Below, piece by piece: positions 1 to 7,704 of a stretch of DNA of 64,000 bases. Within the stretch, counting starts at the first letter, position 1. Every line of letters starts with the position of its first letter. Source of the stretch: Actinomycetota bacterium (GTDB lineage Bacteria > Actinomycetota > Actinomycetes > Streptosporangiales > Streptosporangiaceae). The DNA lies in assembly GCA_019240215.1 (NCBI GenBank), contig JAFAYQ010000069.1, positions 62,001-126,000 on the forward strand, given 5' to 3'. Under the pieces are notes generated by a model that ran no database searches, had not been told where the DNA came from, and saw only the letters and a program-made list of their open reading frames with translations. Made by a program: the position numbers and the translations under genes.

Positions 1-528
1 GCCGGCCGGGCTCCCGAACGCCTGCTCGACACCTACGAGACCGAGCGGCGGCCGGTCGGCGAACGGGTGATCATGCAGACCCAGGCCCAGGCGGCCCTGA
101 CCGCGCCCGGGCCCGACGTCACCGCGCTGCGTGAGCTGTTCGCCGAGCTGCTGGCCGACCCGGCCAATGTCCGGCACATCGCGGCGACGCTGGCGGGGAG
201 TGATGTCCGCTACGAAAGCGGGGGCCATCCGCTGGTGGGGCGGTTCGCGCCGGACCTGGAGCTGCGCATCGACGGCGGGCCGGTGCGGCTGGCCGAGCTG
301 ACCTGGGACGGGCAGCCGCTGCTGGTCGACCTGACCGGGGCGGGCCTTTCGGTCGACGGGCCGTGGCGGTACGTGCGGGCGGGGCTGGCTGGGGGGGCGG
401 CGCCGGATGGGGTGACCGCGCTGCTGCTGCGGCCGGACACCTACGTGGCCTGGGCGACGTCGGCGGCGGAGCCGGACGCCGATGAGCTGGCCGGGCTGCG
501 GGCGGCCGGGGAACGCTGGTTCGGCTGA
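1..528 (+). CDS. FAD-dependent monooxygenase, C-terminal part (5' end outside window)
   Basis: The open frame enters from the left edge and gives 175 residues ending WFG-stop. The opening stretch RAPERLLDTYETERRPVGER is the familiar end of the FAD_binding_3 (PHBH-type) fold, where the helix after the last flavin motif carries the DTYxxERRPV signature. The remaining 110 or so residues (VGRFAPDLEL ... LLLRPDTYVAW) match the thioredoxin-like C-terminal domain of aromatic polyketide hydroxylases and rifampicin-type monooxygenases. The flavin- and NADPH-binding motifs lie upstream and cannot be checked, so the substrate is unknown. Confidence 0.85.
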   Translation, partial: AGRAPERLLDTYETERRPVGERVIMQTQAQAALTAPGPDVTALRELFAELLADPANVRHIAATLAGSDVRYESGGHPLVGRFAPDLELRIDGGPVRLAELTWDGQPLLVDLTGAGLSVDGPWRYVRAGLAGGAAPDGVTALLLRPDTYVAWATSAAEPDADELAGLRAAGERWFG

Positions 529-556
529 CCGGTGGCCGGGCCGGGACCGGTGGTGG

Positions 557-952
557 TCATCGTCGTGGCCCGCCGGTCACCGGCGCCTTCATCTGGTCCC
601 AGGTCATCGGCAGGTCGGCGCCGTCCACGGGGAAGAACTCGAACCTGGTCGGGCCCATCAGCGGCTGCAGCCGCCGGGTGATGGCCAGGTGCGGGTCGGA
701 CCGGGCGAACGCGTCCAGGCTGGCCTGGTCGGCCCAGACCGAGAACGTCCAGAACGTCTTGCGGCCGACCTCGGCGTCGAGCGCGTAGCCGGCCAGGCCG
801 TCGGCGGCGGCCAGCTGGCGGCGGATGGCCATCGCGTCGCGCAGGAAACCGGGGACCGAACGGTGGCGCTGCAGCGGCAGCCGCGAGGCCATGGCCAGGT
901 AACGGCGGCCCGGCTCGATCGGCTGCCGGGTGGTCCAGGGCAAGGCGGGCAT
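557..952 (-). CDS. ABM-fold (antibiotic biosynthesis monooxygenase-like) protein
   Basis: Predicted 131-residue protein starting at an ATG preceded by a GAAAGGGG ribosome site. The pattern of a long helix (residues 35-50), KTFWTFSVWADQASLDAFARSDPHL and a closing FEFFPVDG strand is that of small dimeric alpha/beta-barrel ABM or DUF3291-type proteins, which act as monooxygenases or heme-related enzymes. No cofactor residue can be named. It is transcribed away from a TetR gene about 100 bp to the right, and an inverted repeat lies between them, so the TetR protein probably controls it. Confidence 0.7.
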   Translation of the reverse strand: MPALPWTTRQPIEPGRRYLAMASRLPLQRHRSVPGFLRDAMAIRRQLAAADGLAGYALDAEVGRKTFWTFSVWADQASLDAFARSDPHLAITRRLQPLMGPTRFEFFPVDGADLPMTWDQMKAPVTGGPRR

Positions 953-972
953 GTGCGGCCCCTTTCAGATTT

Positions 973-991
973 TTCCGAAACGCTCTCGGAA
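973..991. promoter_or_regulatory. Inverted repeat between ABM gene and TetR gene
   Basis: TTCCGA-N7-TCGGAA, a perfect 6-bp dyad in the short divergent region. Position suggests an operator for the adjacent TetR protein. Also in this region, TAGTAT at 1043-1048 sits 6 bp before the GTG of the TetR gene and could be a -10 element of a leaderless transcript. Confidence 0.4.
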
Positions 992-1054
992 CGCTCGATC
1001 TAACCATTGGAAAGATAGTCTTACCAGTGGTCAGATGCAACCTAGTATTGAGGG

Positions 1055-1651
1055 GTGCCTGCCGCTGCTGCTCGTCCGTACCACCACGGTGACCTGCGCC
1101 GGGCCCTGTTGCGGGCGGCGGTGGAGACGATCGGGGACGGCGGCCCGGCCGCGATGAGCCTGCGCGCGGTGGCCCGCCGGGCCGGGGTCAGCCACGCGGC
1201 CGCCGCCTACCACTTCGGGGACAAGGCCGGGCTGCTGACCGCGGTCGCGATCGAGGGCTACCAGCTCCTGGCCGGTGAACTGGAGCAGGCCTGGGCCACC
1301 CATCAGGCCTACGCCGAGGTCGGCGTGGCCTACGTGCGGTTCGCGGTCCGGCACCGGGCCCACTTCGAGGTCATGTATCAGCCGGAGCTGTACCGGGCCG
1401 ACGACCCGGAGGTGCTGGCGGCCCGGGCGGCCACCGCGGTCCGGCTGTACGGCACCGCCCGCCCCGACCCCGGCCAGCTGGCGGTCGGGACCGCGGCCTG
1501 GTCGCTGATGCACGGGCTGGCCATGCTGTGGCTCGACGGCAACCTGCCGCCGCAGGTCGGCTCCGACCCGGAGGCGGTGGCGCGGACGATCGCGGGCTAC
1601 CTGGAGGTGCCGCCGGAATTGCGCGGGCGGGACATCAGGCGCGGGCGGTGA
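1055..1651 (+). CDS. TetR/AcrR family transcriptional regulator
   Basis: 198 residues from a GTG start. Residues 10-60 form a TetR_N helix-turn-helix: LRRALLRAAVETIGDGG, then MSLRAVARRAGVSHAAAAYHFGDKAGLL with the characteristic AxxYHFGDK recognition turn. The C-terminal part (AYVRFAVRHRAHFEVMYQPEL, WSLMHGLAMLWLDG) is like TetR_C_13-type ligand domains. There is no usable Shine-Dalgarno (only GAGG one base before GTG), so translation may be leaderless. It is divergent from the ABM-fold gene, its likely target. Confidence 0.85.
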   Translation: MPAAAARPYHHGDLRRALLRAAVETIGDGGPAAMSLRAVARRAGVSHAAAAYHFGDKAGLLTAVAIEGYQLLAGELEQAWATHQAYAEVGVAYVRFAVRHRAHFEVMYQPELYRADDPEVLAARAATAVRLYGTARPDPGQLAVGTAAWSLMHGLAMLWLDGNLPPQVGSDPEAVARTIAGYLEVPPELRGRDIRRGR

Positions 1652-1780
1652 CGGCCCAGGCGGTGGCGGCGATCTCGGCCGGGGCGGCCGGGCGGCCGGG
1701 GCTGGCCGAGCGGCCCAGGTTGGCCGGGCTGGCGGCCAGCAGGCGCCGGGCCTGGTCGCGGAGCGCGGCCTGGTGTGAGG
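1635..1780 (-). pseudogene. Possible remnant of a gene 3' end, no start codon
   Basis: Read on the minus strand this segment gives SHQAALRDQARRLLAASPAN ... EIAATAWAVTARA-stop. It has almost only G or C at third positions and a balanced composition (D, Q, N, E, I, T, W, V), unlike the A/G/P/R-only shadows common in this DNA. There is no plausible start and the frame degrades upstream into glycine/arginine-rich translation, so this looks like the last 45 or so codons of a lost gene. Family not recognised. It overlaps the end of the TetR gene by 17 bp. Confidence 0.3.
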
Positions 1781-1870
1781 CGGCCCTGGGACCCGACCAC
1801 CCACCACGGCCACTCAGCTGAACAACCTCGGAGCCAGCGATCCCAGTCGGCAGAAAGCTATGCTGAAACC

Positions 1871-2095
1871 ATGCCGGAACTGCCGCATACCCTGACTGCC
1901 GCGCTGCACCAGGAAGAAGACTGGTACATCGCGCAGTGCCTGGAGGTCGACGTGGCCAGCCAGGGCCACACGATCGACGAGGCGCTGGCGAACCTCGCTG
2001 AGGCGGTCGAGCTGTATCTGGAGGAAGTGGACGATCCGGCCGGGCACGTCACAGCTACGCCGCTGGTGACCTCCTTCCAGCTGCCCGCCGCGTGA
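1871..2095 (+). CDS. hicB: HicB-family antitoxin
   Basis: 74 residues: MPELPHTLTAALHQEEDWYIAQCLEVDVASQGHTIDEALANLAEAVELYLEE. This is the partial RNase H-like HicB fold, with the DW-YIAQCLEVDVASQG-TIDEALANLxEA pattern. It binds and blocks the HicA toxin and usually represses the operon. I chose ATG 1871 because the upstream in-frame ATG at 1775 would add residues unrelated to the family. The gene overlaps hicA by 4 nt (GTGA). No separate DNA-binding domain is visible after the HicB fold, so DNA binding, if any, would need another arrangement. Confidence 0.9.
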   Translation: MPELPHTLTAALHQEEDWYIAQCLEVDVASQGHTIDEALANLAEAVELYLEEVDDPAGHVTATPLVTSFQLPAA

Positions 2096-2316
2096 GCCCC
2101 GCGCTTTCTGATCTGCCGGTAAGGAAGGTCATCAAGGCGCTGGAGTCGGCCGGCTTTTCTTATGCCCGCACGAAGGGCAGCCACGCGGTATACCGGAGTC
2201 CGGAAGGGCGGGCGGTAGTCGTCCCCATGCACGGCGTCGTGAAGCGCGGAACGCTGGCGTCGATACTTCGGCAGGCGGGCTTGAGTCCAGGCGAGTTCCT
2301 CAAGCTTCTTGACTGA
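2092..2316 (+). CDS. hicA: HicA-family mRNA interferase toxin
   Basis: 74 residues from a GTG start inside the hicB stop (GTGA overlap). The dsRBD-like HicA fold is clear: VRKVIKALESAGFSYARTKGSHAVYRSPEGRAVVVPMHGVVKRGTLASILRQAGLSPGEFLKLL. The GSHAVY histidine is the conserved catalytic residue of HicA RNases, which cleave mRNA during translation. The order here is antitoxin first, toxin second, the reverse of the E. coli hicAB order but common in other bacteria. Length is typical. Confidence 0.93.
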   Translation: MSPALSDLPVRKVIKALESAGFSYARTKGSHAVYRSPEGRAVVVPMHGVVKRGTLASILRQAGLSPGEFLKLLD

Positions 2317-2439
2317 GTCGGCAGACGGCTAGATCCAGGGACCATTGGCGACTACACGCTATGCGCACGCCCGGATCGTCAGCACCGACTTCACCGGCGA
2401 CGTCAGCCACCACGTCCACCGGTAAGGCGTCACCCGCCA

Positions 2440-2467
2440 TGTCACAGTCCGGCGCGGCTGTCTCGTC
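2440..2467 (+). promoter_or_regulatory. Predicted ECF41-type sigma promoter
   Basis: TGTCACA at 2440-2446 and CGTC at 2464-2467, separated by 17 bp, 35 bp before the chosen epimerase start. This matches the -35 TGTCACA and -10 CGTC elements known for ECF41 sigma factors, whose target is usually the COE gene next to them. The sigma factor in this operon has all ECF41 hallmarks. Confidence 0.75.
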
Positions 2468-2501
2468 TCGGGGTCGAGACATTTTCATCGTGGGAAAAAG
2501 G

Positions 2502-3440
2502 GTGAGCGAAGTGCGGGTGTTCGTGGCGGGCGGGACGGGTGTGGTGGGGCGGCGGCTGATACCCCAGCTGGTGGCGCGCGGTCATCAGGTGACGGCGACG
2601 ACGACCAGCGCGGCCAAGCTGGGGGTGCTGGCCCAGCTGGGGGCGGACGGGGTGGTGATGGACGGGCTCGACGCGGTGTCGGTCGGGGCGGCGGTGGCGG
2701 CCGCCCGGCCGGACGCGATCGTGCAGGAGATGACGGCGCTGGCGCCGGTCCACGCGGGCAAGCCCGACCTCAAGCACGCCGACCGGTTCTTCGCGCCGAC
2801 GATCCGGCTGCGGACCGAGGGGACCGACCACCTGCTGGCGGCGGCCGAGGCGACCGGGGTGGCACACGTGGTCGCGCAGAGTTTCGGCGCGTTCAACGGG
2901 ATCCGGCGGGGCGGCTGGGTCAAGACCGAGGAGGACCCGCTCGATCCCGGTCCGGCCAACGTGCGGCAGGGGACGGCCGCGATCCAGCACCTGGAGGAGG
3001 TGGTGGTCAAGGCCGGCGGCGCGGCGCTGCGCTACGGGTCCCTCTACGGGCCGGGGGCCACCGATGACCAGGTCGAATTCGTCCGCAAGCGGATGCTGCC
3101 GCTGGTCGGCGGGGGCACCGGCTACATGTCCTGGGTGCACCTGGACGACGCCGCCCGCGCCACCGTGCTGGCGGTCGAGCAGCAGGCGGCCGGGGTGTTC
3201 AACGTCGGTGACGACGAGCCCGCGCCGGCCCGCGAATGGCTGCCCTGGCTGGCCAAGTGCGCGGGGGCCAAGCGGCCGCTGCGGATCCCGGCCTGGGTGG
3301 CGCGGTTGCTGGCCGGGGAGATGGCGGTGATCATGATGACCGAGGGCCGCGGCTTCGACAACGCCAAGGCCAAGCGGGAGCTGGGCTGGCAGCTGCGCTA
3401 CCCCTCCTGGCGGCAAGGTTTCCGTGAGGAGCTGGGGTGA
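2502..3440 (+). CDS. NAD-dependent epimerase/dehydratase family protein (COE partner of ECF41)
   Basis: 312 residues from GTG 2502, which follows a GGGAAAAAG purine tract; GTG 2511 (MRVFVAGG) is an alternative. The extended-SDR Rossmann motif VFVAGGTGVVGRRLIPQL opens the protein. YGSLYGPG and the later VFNVGDDEPAPAREWLPWLA region are typical of atypical SDR epimerases. It overlaps the sigma gene by 4 nt. In ECF41 loci the neighbouring gene codes for a carboxymuconolactone decarboxylase, oxidoreductase or epimerase (COE), and this is the epimerase type. The physiological substrate of COE proteins is not known. Confidence 0.85.
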   Translation: MSEVRVFVAGGTGVVGRRLIPQLVARGHQVTATTTSAAKLGVLAQLGADGVVMDGLDAVSVGAAVAAARPDAIVQEMTALAPVHAGKPDLKHADRFFAPTIRLRTEGTDHLLAAAEATGVAHVVAQSFGAFNGIRRGGWVKTEEDPLDPGPANVRQGTAAIQHLEEVVVKAGGAALRYGSLYGPGATDDQVEFVRKRMLPLVGGGTGYMSWVHLDDAARATVLAVEQQAAGVFNVGDDEPAPAREWLPWLAKCAGAKRPLRIPAWVARLLAGEMAVIMMTEGRGFDNAKAKRELGWQLRYPSWRQGFREELG

Positions 3441-4405
3441 CCCGGACCGAGGAGTTCGAGGAGCTGCGGCCGCTGCTGTTCTCGATCGCCTACCGGATCC
3501 TCGGCAGCGTGACCGAGGCCGAGGACGCGGTCCAGGAGTGCTGGCTGCGCTACCAGGCGGCCGCCGCCGAGCCGCGGTCGGCCAAGGCGTTCCTGTCGGC
3601 CGCGGTCACCCGGATCTCGATCGACGTGCTGCGCTCGGCCCGGGTCCGGCGCGAGCAGTACGTCGGCCAGTGGTTCCCGGAGCCGCTGCTGACCGACCCC
3701 TACCAGGACCCGGAGCGGTCGGCCGAGCTGGCCGACTCGGTCTCGATGGCGGCCCTGCTGCTGCTGGAACGGCTCAGCCCGCTCGAGCGGGCGGTGTTCG
3801 TGCTGCGTGAGGTGTTCGGGTTCAGCTTCCCCGAAGTGGCGGAGGCGGTCGGCCGGTCGGAGACGGCCTGCCGTCAGCTCGGGTCCCGGGCCCGGCGGCA
3901 CATGGACGCCGGGCAGCCCCGGTTCACCGCCGACCGCCGGGACCGGGAGCAGCTGGCCGAGCGGTTCTTCGGCGCGCTGTGGACCGGGGACGTCGACGGC
4001 CTGCGGGAACTGCTGGCGGCCGACGTGCAGCTGGTCGGGGACGGCGGCGGCCAGGCGCCCCAGTTCGCCCGGGTCATCGCCGGCGCCGATCAGGTGGCCC
4101 GGCTGCTGGGCACCCAGTTCCCGCTGCTGGGGCTGGTCGACGTGACGCTGGCGTCCCAGCCGGTGAACGGCCAGCCCGGGGCCATCCTGCGCGACCGCGA
4201 CGGCCGGGTGCTCGGGGTCCTGGTCCTCGACCTGGCCGGCGGCCGGGTGCAGACGATCCGCGCGGTCAGCAACCCCGACAAGCTCGGGCACCTGGGCCCG
4301 GTGGCCGACGCCTGGGCGGTCACCCGCGCGGCCGCCCAGGCCCGGCCCCGGCCGCCCCGGCCGCCCCGGCCGGGAGTGCCGCGGCCGGGGGTGCCCCGGC
4401 CGTAG
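3437..4405 (+). CDS. ECF41-family RNA polymerase sigma factor with SnoaL-like C-terminal domain
   Basis: 322 residues, GTG start in a GTGA overlap. Sigma2: LRPLLFSIAYRILGSVTEAEDAVQECWLRY (about 10-40). Sigma4: LSPLERAVFVLREVFGFSFPEVAEAVGRSETACRQL (about 115-150). A SnoaL/NTF2-like domain fills about 170-290. The three ECF41 signatures are visible: WFPEPLL in the linker (usual WLPEP), DGGGQAP (usual DGGGK) and NPDKLGHL at the end. In this family the C-terminal domain replaces the anti-sigma factor and tunes activity. The last 30 residues are a low-complexity RPPRPPRPG tail. Likely autoregulated through the promoter at 2440-2467. Confidence 0.92.
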   Translation: MTRTEEFEELRPLLFSIAYRILGSVTEAEDAVQECWLRYQAAAAEPRSAKAFLSAAVTRISIDVLRSARVRREQYVGQWFPEPLLTDPYQDPERSAELADSVSMAALLLLERLSPLERAVFVLREVFGFSFPEVAEAVGRSETACRQLGSRARRHMDAGQPRFTADRRDREQLAERFFGALWTGDVDGLRELLAADVQLVGDGGGQAPQFARVIAGADQVARLLGTQFPLLGLVDVTLASQPVNGQPGAILRDRDGRVLGVLVLDLAGGRVQTIRAVSNPDKLGHLGPVADAWAVTRAAAQARPRPPRPPRPGVPRPGVPRP

Positions 4406-4407
4406 CG

Positions 4408-5445
4408 TCAGTCCAGGTCGGACACGTCGAGCACGAACCGGTAGCGGACGTCGCCGTCGGCCAGCCGTTCCAGCGCCTGCTGGACCTGGGATGAGGGCAG
4501 CAGCTCGATGTCGGCGGCGATCCCGTGCTCGCCGCAGAACGCCAGCAGGTCGGCGGTGCCCTTACGGCCGCCGGTGCCGGACGAGGTCAGCTTCTTGCGG
4601 CCGTAGATCAGGTCCATGATCCGCAACGGGATCTCGCCCGGGTAGCCGAGCAGGCTGAGCGTGCCGTCCAGCCCGAGCAGGCTCAGCAGCGGCGGCACGT
4701 CGTGCGGGGCCGAGATCGTGTCGAGGATCAGGTCGAACCGGCCGGACGCCTGCTTCAGCTGCTCCCCGTCGGTGGTGACGAGCAGGCCGGCGGCGCCGAG
4801 CTTGAGCGCGTCGTCGGTCTTGTCGGGGGTGCGGCTGAGCACGGTGACCTCGGCCCCGAGGGCGGCGGCGAGCTTCACGCCCAGGTGCCCGAGGCCACCC
4901 AGGCCGGCCACCGCGACCTGGCGGCCCGGGCCGACCCCGGCCACCCGCATCGGTTCCCACATGGTGATCCCGGCGCACATCAGCGGGGCGGCGGCGGCCG
5001 GGTCCAGGCCGGGCGGGAGCGGGTAGGCGAACGTCTCGCGCAGCACGTACTCGCGGCTGTAGCCGCCGTCGGTCTTGCTGCCGTCCCGCCGGTTGAGCCC
5101 GTAGGTGCTGGTGGCGCCCTGGAGGCAGAAGTTCTCCTGGCCGGCCTGGCACATCGCGCAGACCCCGCAGGAGTCGACGATCGTGCCGACCGCCACCCGG
5201 TCGCCGGCCGCGAAGCGGGTCACGGCCGGGCCGGCCGCGGTCACGGTGCCGGTGAACTCGTGCCCGGGGACCAGGTCGCCCTCGTCGAACAGGGTGCCGC
5301 GGATCCGGTGCAGGTCGCTGTGGCAGACGCCGCAGTAGTCGACCCGGACCGCGATGTCGTCCTCGCGCAGGTCACGGCGCTTGACCGGGACGCGGCGCAG
5401 GTCGGTGGAATGGTCGTGGCTCCGCCAGCCGGTGGTGGTACGCAT
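4408..5445 (-). CDS. Zinc-dependent alcohol dehydrogenase (CAD-type MDR)
   Basis: 345 residues from the ATG at 5445. Catalytic zinc ligands are in YCGVCHSDLH and GHEFTG; the structural zinc cysteines are in DSCGVCAMCQAGQENFC; the nucleotide fold has VAGLGGLGHLGVKLA. These are the hallmarks of medium-chain dehydrogenases of the cinnamyl-alcohol/YahK group, which reduce aldehydes with NADPH. A longer frame upstream exists but would run through the divergent TetR gene. The gene faces away from that TetR gene, with a dyad in between, so it is probably its target. Confidence 0.92.
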   Translation of the reverse strand: MRTTTGWRSHDHSTDLRRVPVKRRDLREDDIAVRVDYCGVCHSDLHRIRGTLFDEGDLVPGHEFTGTVTAAGPAVTRFAAGDRVAVGTIVDSCGVCAMCQAGQENFCLQGATSTYGLNRRDGSKTDGGYSREYVLRETFAYPLPPGLDPAAAAPLMCAGITMWEPMRVAGVGPGRQVAVAGLGGLGHLGVKLAAALGAEVTVLSRTPDKTDDALKLGAAGLLVTTDGEQLKQASGRFDLILDTISAPHDVPPLLSLLGLDGTLSLLGYPGEIPLRIMDLIYGRKKLTSSGTGGRKGTADLLAFCGEHGIAADIELLPSSQVQQALERLADGDVRYRFVLDVSDLD

Positions 5446-5465
5446 GAGGCTCGGGCCCTCCAAAG

Positions 5466-5533
5466 ACAGACTATTCGGTCTGTTTGCAGCGTAGCCGCCG
5501 GTGAGGCGCAAAACAAACCAACCATTCTGTTTG
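5466..5533. promoter_or_regulatory. Operator region between alcohol dehydrogenase and TetR genes
   Basis: ACAGAC-N6-GTCTGT, a perfect dyad at 5466-5483, and a weaker CAAAC-N10-GTTTG at 5514-5533, both in the 102-bp divergent spacer. The first lies 20 bp before the dehydrogenase start and the second 14 bp before the regulator start, so one TetR protein could control both genes. Confidence 0.55.
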
Positions 5534-5547
5534 GCTAAAATGTTGCC

Positions 5548-6126
5548 ATGCCCGAACTCCCGACCACGCTGCGCGGGGCCGCCACCAGCCGGCGCATCCT
5601 CGACGCGGCCGCCGCGGAGTTCGCCGAGCGCGGCATCGCCGGGGCCCGGATCGACCGCATCGTGGCCGCCGCCAGCACCAACAAGGCCCAGCTCTACGGC
5701 TACTTCGGCAGCAAGGACGGGCTGTTCGACGCCGTCGTCGCCGACCGGGCCAGCCGGCTGCTCGACGCGATCACGTTCGACGCCGATGATCTGGCGGGCA
5801 CCGCCGTGCGGCTGTACGACGAGAACGTGCGCCACCCCGAACTGGTCCGGCTGACCACCTGGCTACGGCTGGAACGGCGGCCGTCCGGGCGCATCACCGA
5901 CGAGGCCGACGACGGGCCGAAGCTGGCGGCGATCGCGGCCGCCCAGGCGGCCGGTCACGTTCGGGCGGGCGACCCGTTCGACCTGCTGGCGCTGGTCATC
6001 GCGATGGCGTTCGCCTGGTCACCGGCCAGCCCGGTCTACGTGGCGACGGAGTCGGAGTCGGCCGCCGAGCACGACCGCCGCCGGGCCATGCTGCACGACT
6101 GCGTGGCCCGGGCCGTCGCCCCTTGA
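5548..6126 (+). CDS. TetR/AcrR family transcriptional regulator
   Basis: 192 residues from ATG. N-terminal helix-turn-helix: SRRILDAAAAEFAERGIAGARIDRIVAAASTNKAQLYGYFGSKDGLFDAV, with the YGYFGSKDGLF turn typical of TetR_N. The C-terminal region (ENVRHPELVRLTTWLRLERRP) fits TetR_C_17-like ligand domains. It is divergent from the alcohol dehydrogenase with operator-like repeats between, so an aldehyde- or xenobiotic-responsive repressor is a reasonable guess. Confidence 0.9.
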   Translation: MPELPTTLRGAATSRRILDAAAAEFAERGIAGARIDRIVAAASTNKAQLYGYFGSKDGLFDAVVADRASRLLDAITFDADDLAGTAVRLYDENVRHPELVRLTTWLRLERRPSGRITDEADDGPKLAAIAAAQAAGHVRAGDPFDLLALVIAMAFAWSPASPVYVATESESAAEHDRRRAMLHDCVARAVAP

Positions 6127-6147
6127 CCGGTCCCGGACCGGCGGCCG

Positions 6148-7086
6148 TCAGCGCAGCGCGGTCAGCTCGTCGAGGGCCTGATAGCCGCGCTTGACCACTT
6201 CGGGAACGACATCGTGACGCCCGTGACGGATGGGCCACTCGAGCCGTAGGAGGATCTGGGACGCGGCGAGCACCGCCGCCCCGTCCCAGCCGGCCACGGC
6301 CAGGATTCTGCTCCACAGCCGCCTGCGGGCACCGTCCAGCGGATCGGTGAAGGTGTGCCACTGCAGGGTGGTGAGATCGGTCGCCCGGGTGCCGCTACCG
6401 GCGTTCCCGATATCGACGACCGCCACCACCGCTCCGTCCCGGACCAGGACATTGCCCGGGTTGAGATCGGCGTGGACCATGTCCGGGGCCGCCGGTGGGG
6501 GCGGGAGGCCGGCACACACCAGCCGGGTGCGCTCGGCCAAGTCCGCCACCACCGGGGAATACCCCGAGAGCCTGGCCACCGACTGGCGGAGATGCAACTG
6601 CTCCGGCGTCTCGCTGACCTCCAGCCCGGCGACGGCCGGTTCCTGACCGGTGGCGACCCGCCAGGCGTACAGCCAGTGGTCGTAGGGCTCGGAGGCCTGG
6701 CCGGCCTGGAGTTCGACGATCTCCATCAGCTGCTCAACGATGGGCGAGGTCAGCTCGGCCACCGCAGCCGCGTCCACGAAGTCCAGCAGCTGCCAGACGT
6801 GCGTGGCGGTGGCCCCCACGGCGAGCCAGGCCGGGGTGGGGTAACCGCGCCCGCGCATGTGCCCGGCCACTCGCTGGGCCCGCAACGCCGCGTCCAGGTC
6901 ATCGGGGTAGGTCCGGGGCACGGCTTTGAGCACGGCATCGGCCCTTCCGGCCAGCTGGACCCGCGTGGCACCCACGTGCTCGCCTCCGGGTAGGCGGCTG
7001 AGCACACTGACCTCGGCCCCGACCACACCGGCCACGTCGTCCAGGACGTCGGCCGGCAGCTCTCGGGGATGGGCGCCCTGGCTCAT
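6148..7086 (-). CDS. Aminoglycoside phosphotransferase (APH) family protein
   Basis: 312 residues. The kinase-like fold is shown by MVHADLNPGNVLV (catalytic HxDxxxxN loop, about residue 220) and VVAVVDIGNAGSGTRATDL (metal-binding D replacing the usual DW/DFG). The N-terminal half has SRLPGGEHVGATRVQLAGR, an APH-like nucleotide loop. Members phosphorylate antibiotics, homoserine or other small molecules; nothing here fixes the substrate. It stands alone, convergent with the upstream TetR gene. Confidence 0.8.
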   Translation of the reverse strand: MSQGAHPRELPADVLDDVAGVVGAEVSVLSRLPGGEHVGATRVQLAGRADAVLKAVPRTYPDDLDAALRAQRVAGHMRGRGYPTPAWLAVGATATHVWQLLDFVDAAAVAELTSPIVEQLMEIVELQAGQASEPYDHWLYAWRVATGQEPAVAGLEVSETPEQLHLRQSVARLSGYSPVVADLAERTRLVCAGLPPPPAAPDMVHADLNPGNVLVRDGAVVAVVDIGNAGSGTRATDLTTLQWHTFTDPLDGARRRLWSRILAVAGWDGAAVLAASQILLRLEWPIRHGRHDVVPEVVKRGYQALDELTALR

Positions 7087-7163
7087 GCCGTCCTCCCGGA
7101 TCCGGCCTGCCAGCGTACGCGAGCGGCCCCGGGCCCCTTGAACCCCGGCCCCTTCGTCGGTAC

Positions 7164-7177
7164 ATTACTCAAGTAAT
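7164..7177. promoter_or_regulatory. Palindrome before the GntR-ABC operon
   Basis: ATTAC-N4-GTAAT in the only AT-rich patch of the spacer, 57 bp before the GntR start. YtrA-type GntR repressors usually bind a dyad over their own promoter, so this is the best operator candidate. Confidence 0.4.
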
Positions 7178-7233
7178 TAACCAATGAGCTCAGGCCGGAG
7201 CAGGCCCGGGCTCGGGGGACGGGGAGTGAGCCG

Positions 7234-7704
7234 ATGGCCGAGATGGCGGGGCTGGACGAGGGAACGCCGCTGTTCACCCAGGTCGCCGACCGCCTGGCGG
7301 CCGAGATCGCGGACGGCGGGCTGGCCGAGGGTGAGCGGGTGCCGTCGACCAACGAGCTGGCGGCGTTCTACCGGATCAACCCGGCGACCGCGGCCAGGGG
7401 GATCAACCTGCTGGCCGACGACGGGCTGCTGGAGAAGCGGCGCGGCATCGGGATGTTCGTGGCGGCCGGGGCCCGGTCGAGGCTGCTGGGGCAGCGCCGT
7501 CAGCAGTTCGCCGAGCGTTACGTGCGGCCGATGCTGACCGAGGCGGGCCGGCTCGGGCTCGGGCGTGGCGAGTTGTTCGGCCTCATCCAGGACGAGCAGG
7601 GTCGGCAGGACGCCCGGGACTCCCGGGACTCCCGCGACTCCCGGGACTCACAGGACCGGGGCGAGCCCGAGCCCAGCGACCTGCGGGGAGGTGTCCCGGT
7701 ATGA
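7234..7704 (+). CDS. GntR family (YtrA-type) transcriptional regulator
   Basis: 156 residues. Winged helix at about 10-75: GTPLFTQVADRLAAEIADGGLAEGERVPSTNELAAFYRINPATAARGINLLADDGLLEKRRGIGMFV. The short C-terminal arm without an effector domain is typical of the YtrA subfamily, which represses linked ABC transporter operons. The tail carries a four-fold Arg-Asp-Ser repeat (about residues 128-139) coded by a 9-bp tandem repeat. It overlaps the ATPase gene by 4 nt, so it is the first gene of the operon. Confidence 0.92.
   Translation: MAEMAGLDEGTPLFTQVADRLAAEIADGGLAEGERVPSTNELAAFYRINPATAARGINLLADDGLLEKRRGIGMFVAAGARSRLLGQRRQQFAERYVRPMLTEAGRLGLGRGELFGLIQDEQGRQDARDSRDSRDSRDSQDRGEPEPSDLRGGVPV
7615..7650 (+). 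repeat. 9-bp tandem repeat inside the GntR gene
   Basis: Four copies of CGGGACTCC (third copy CGCGACTCC, last ending CA) coding Arg-Asp-Ser units. In-frame period, so copy-number change would lengthen or shorten the tail without a frameshift. Confidence 0.85.
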
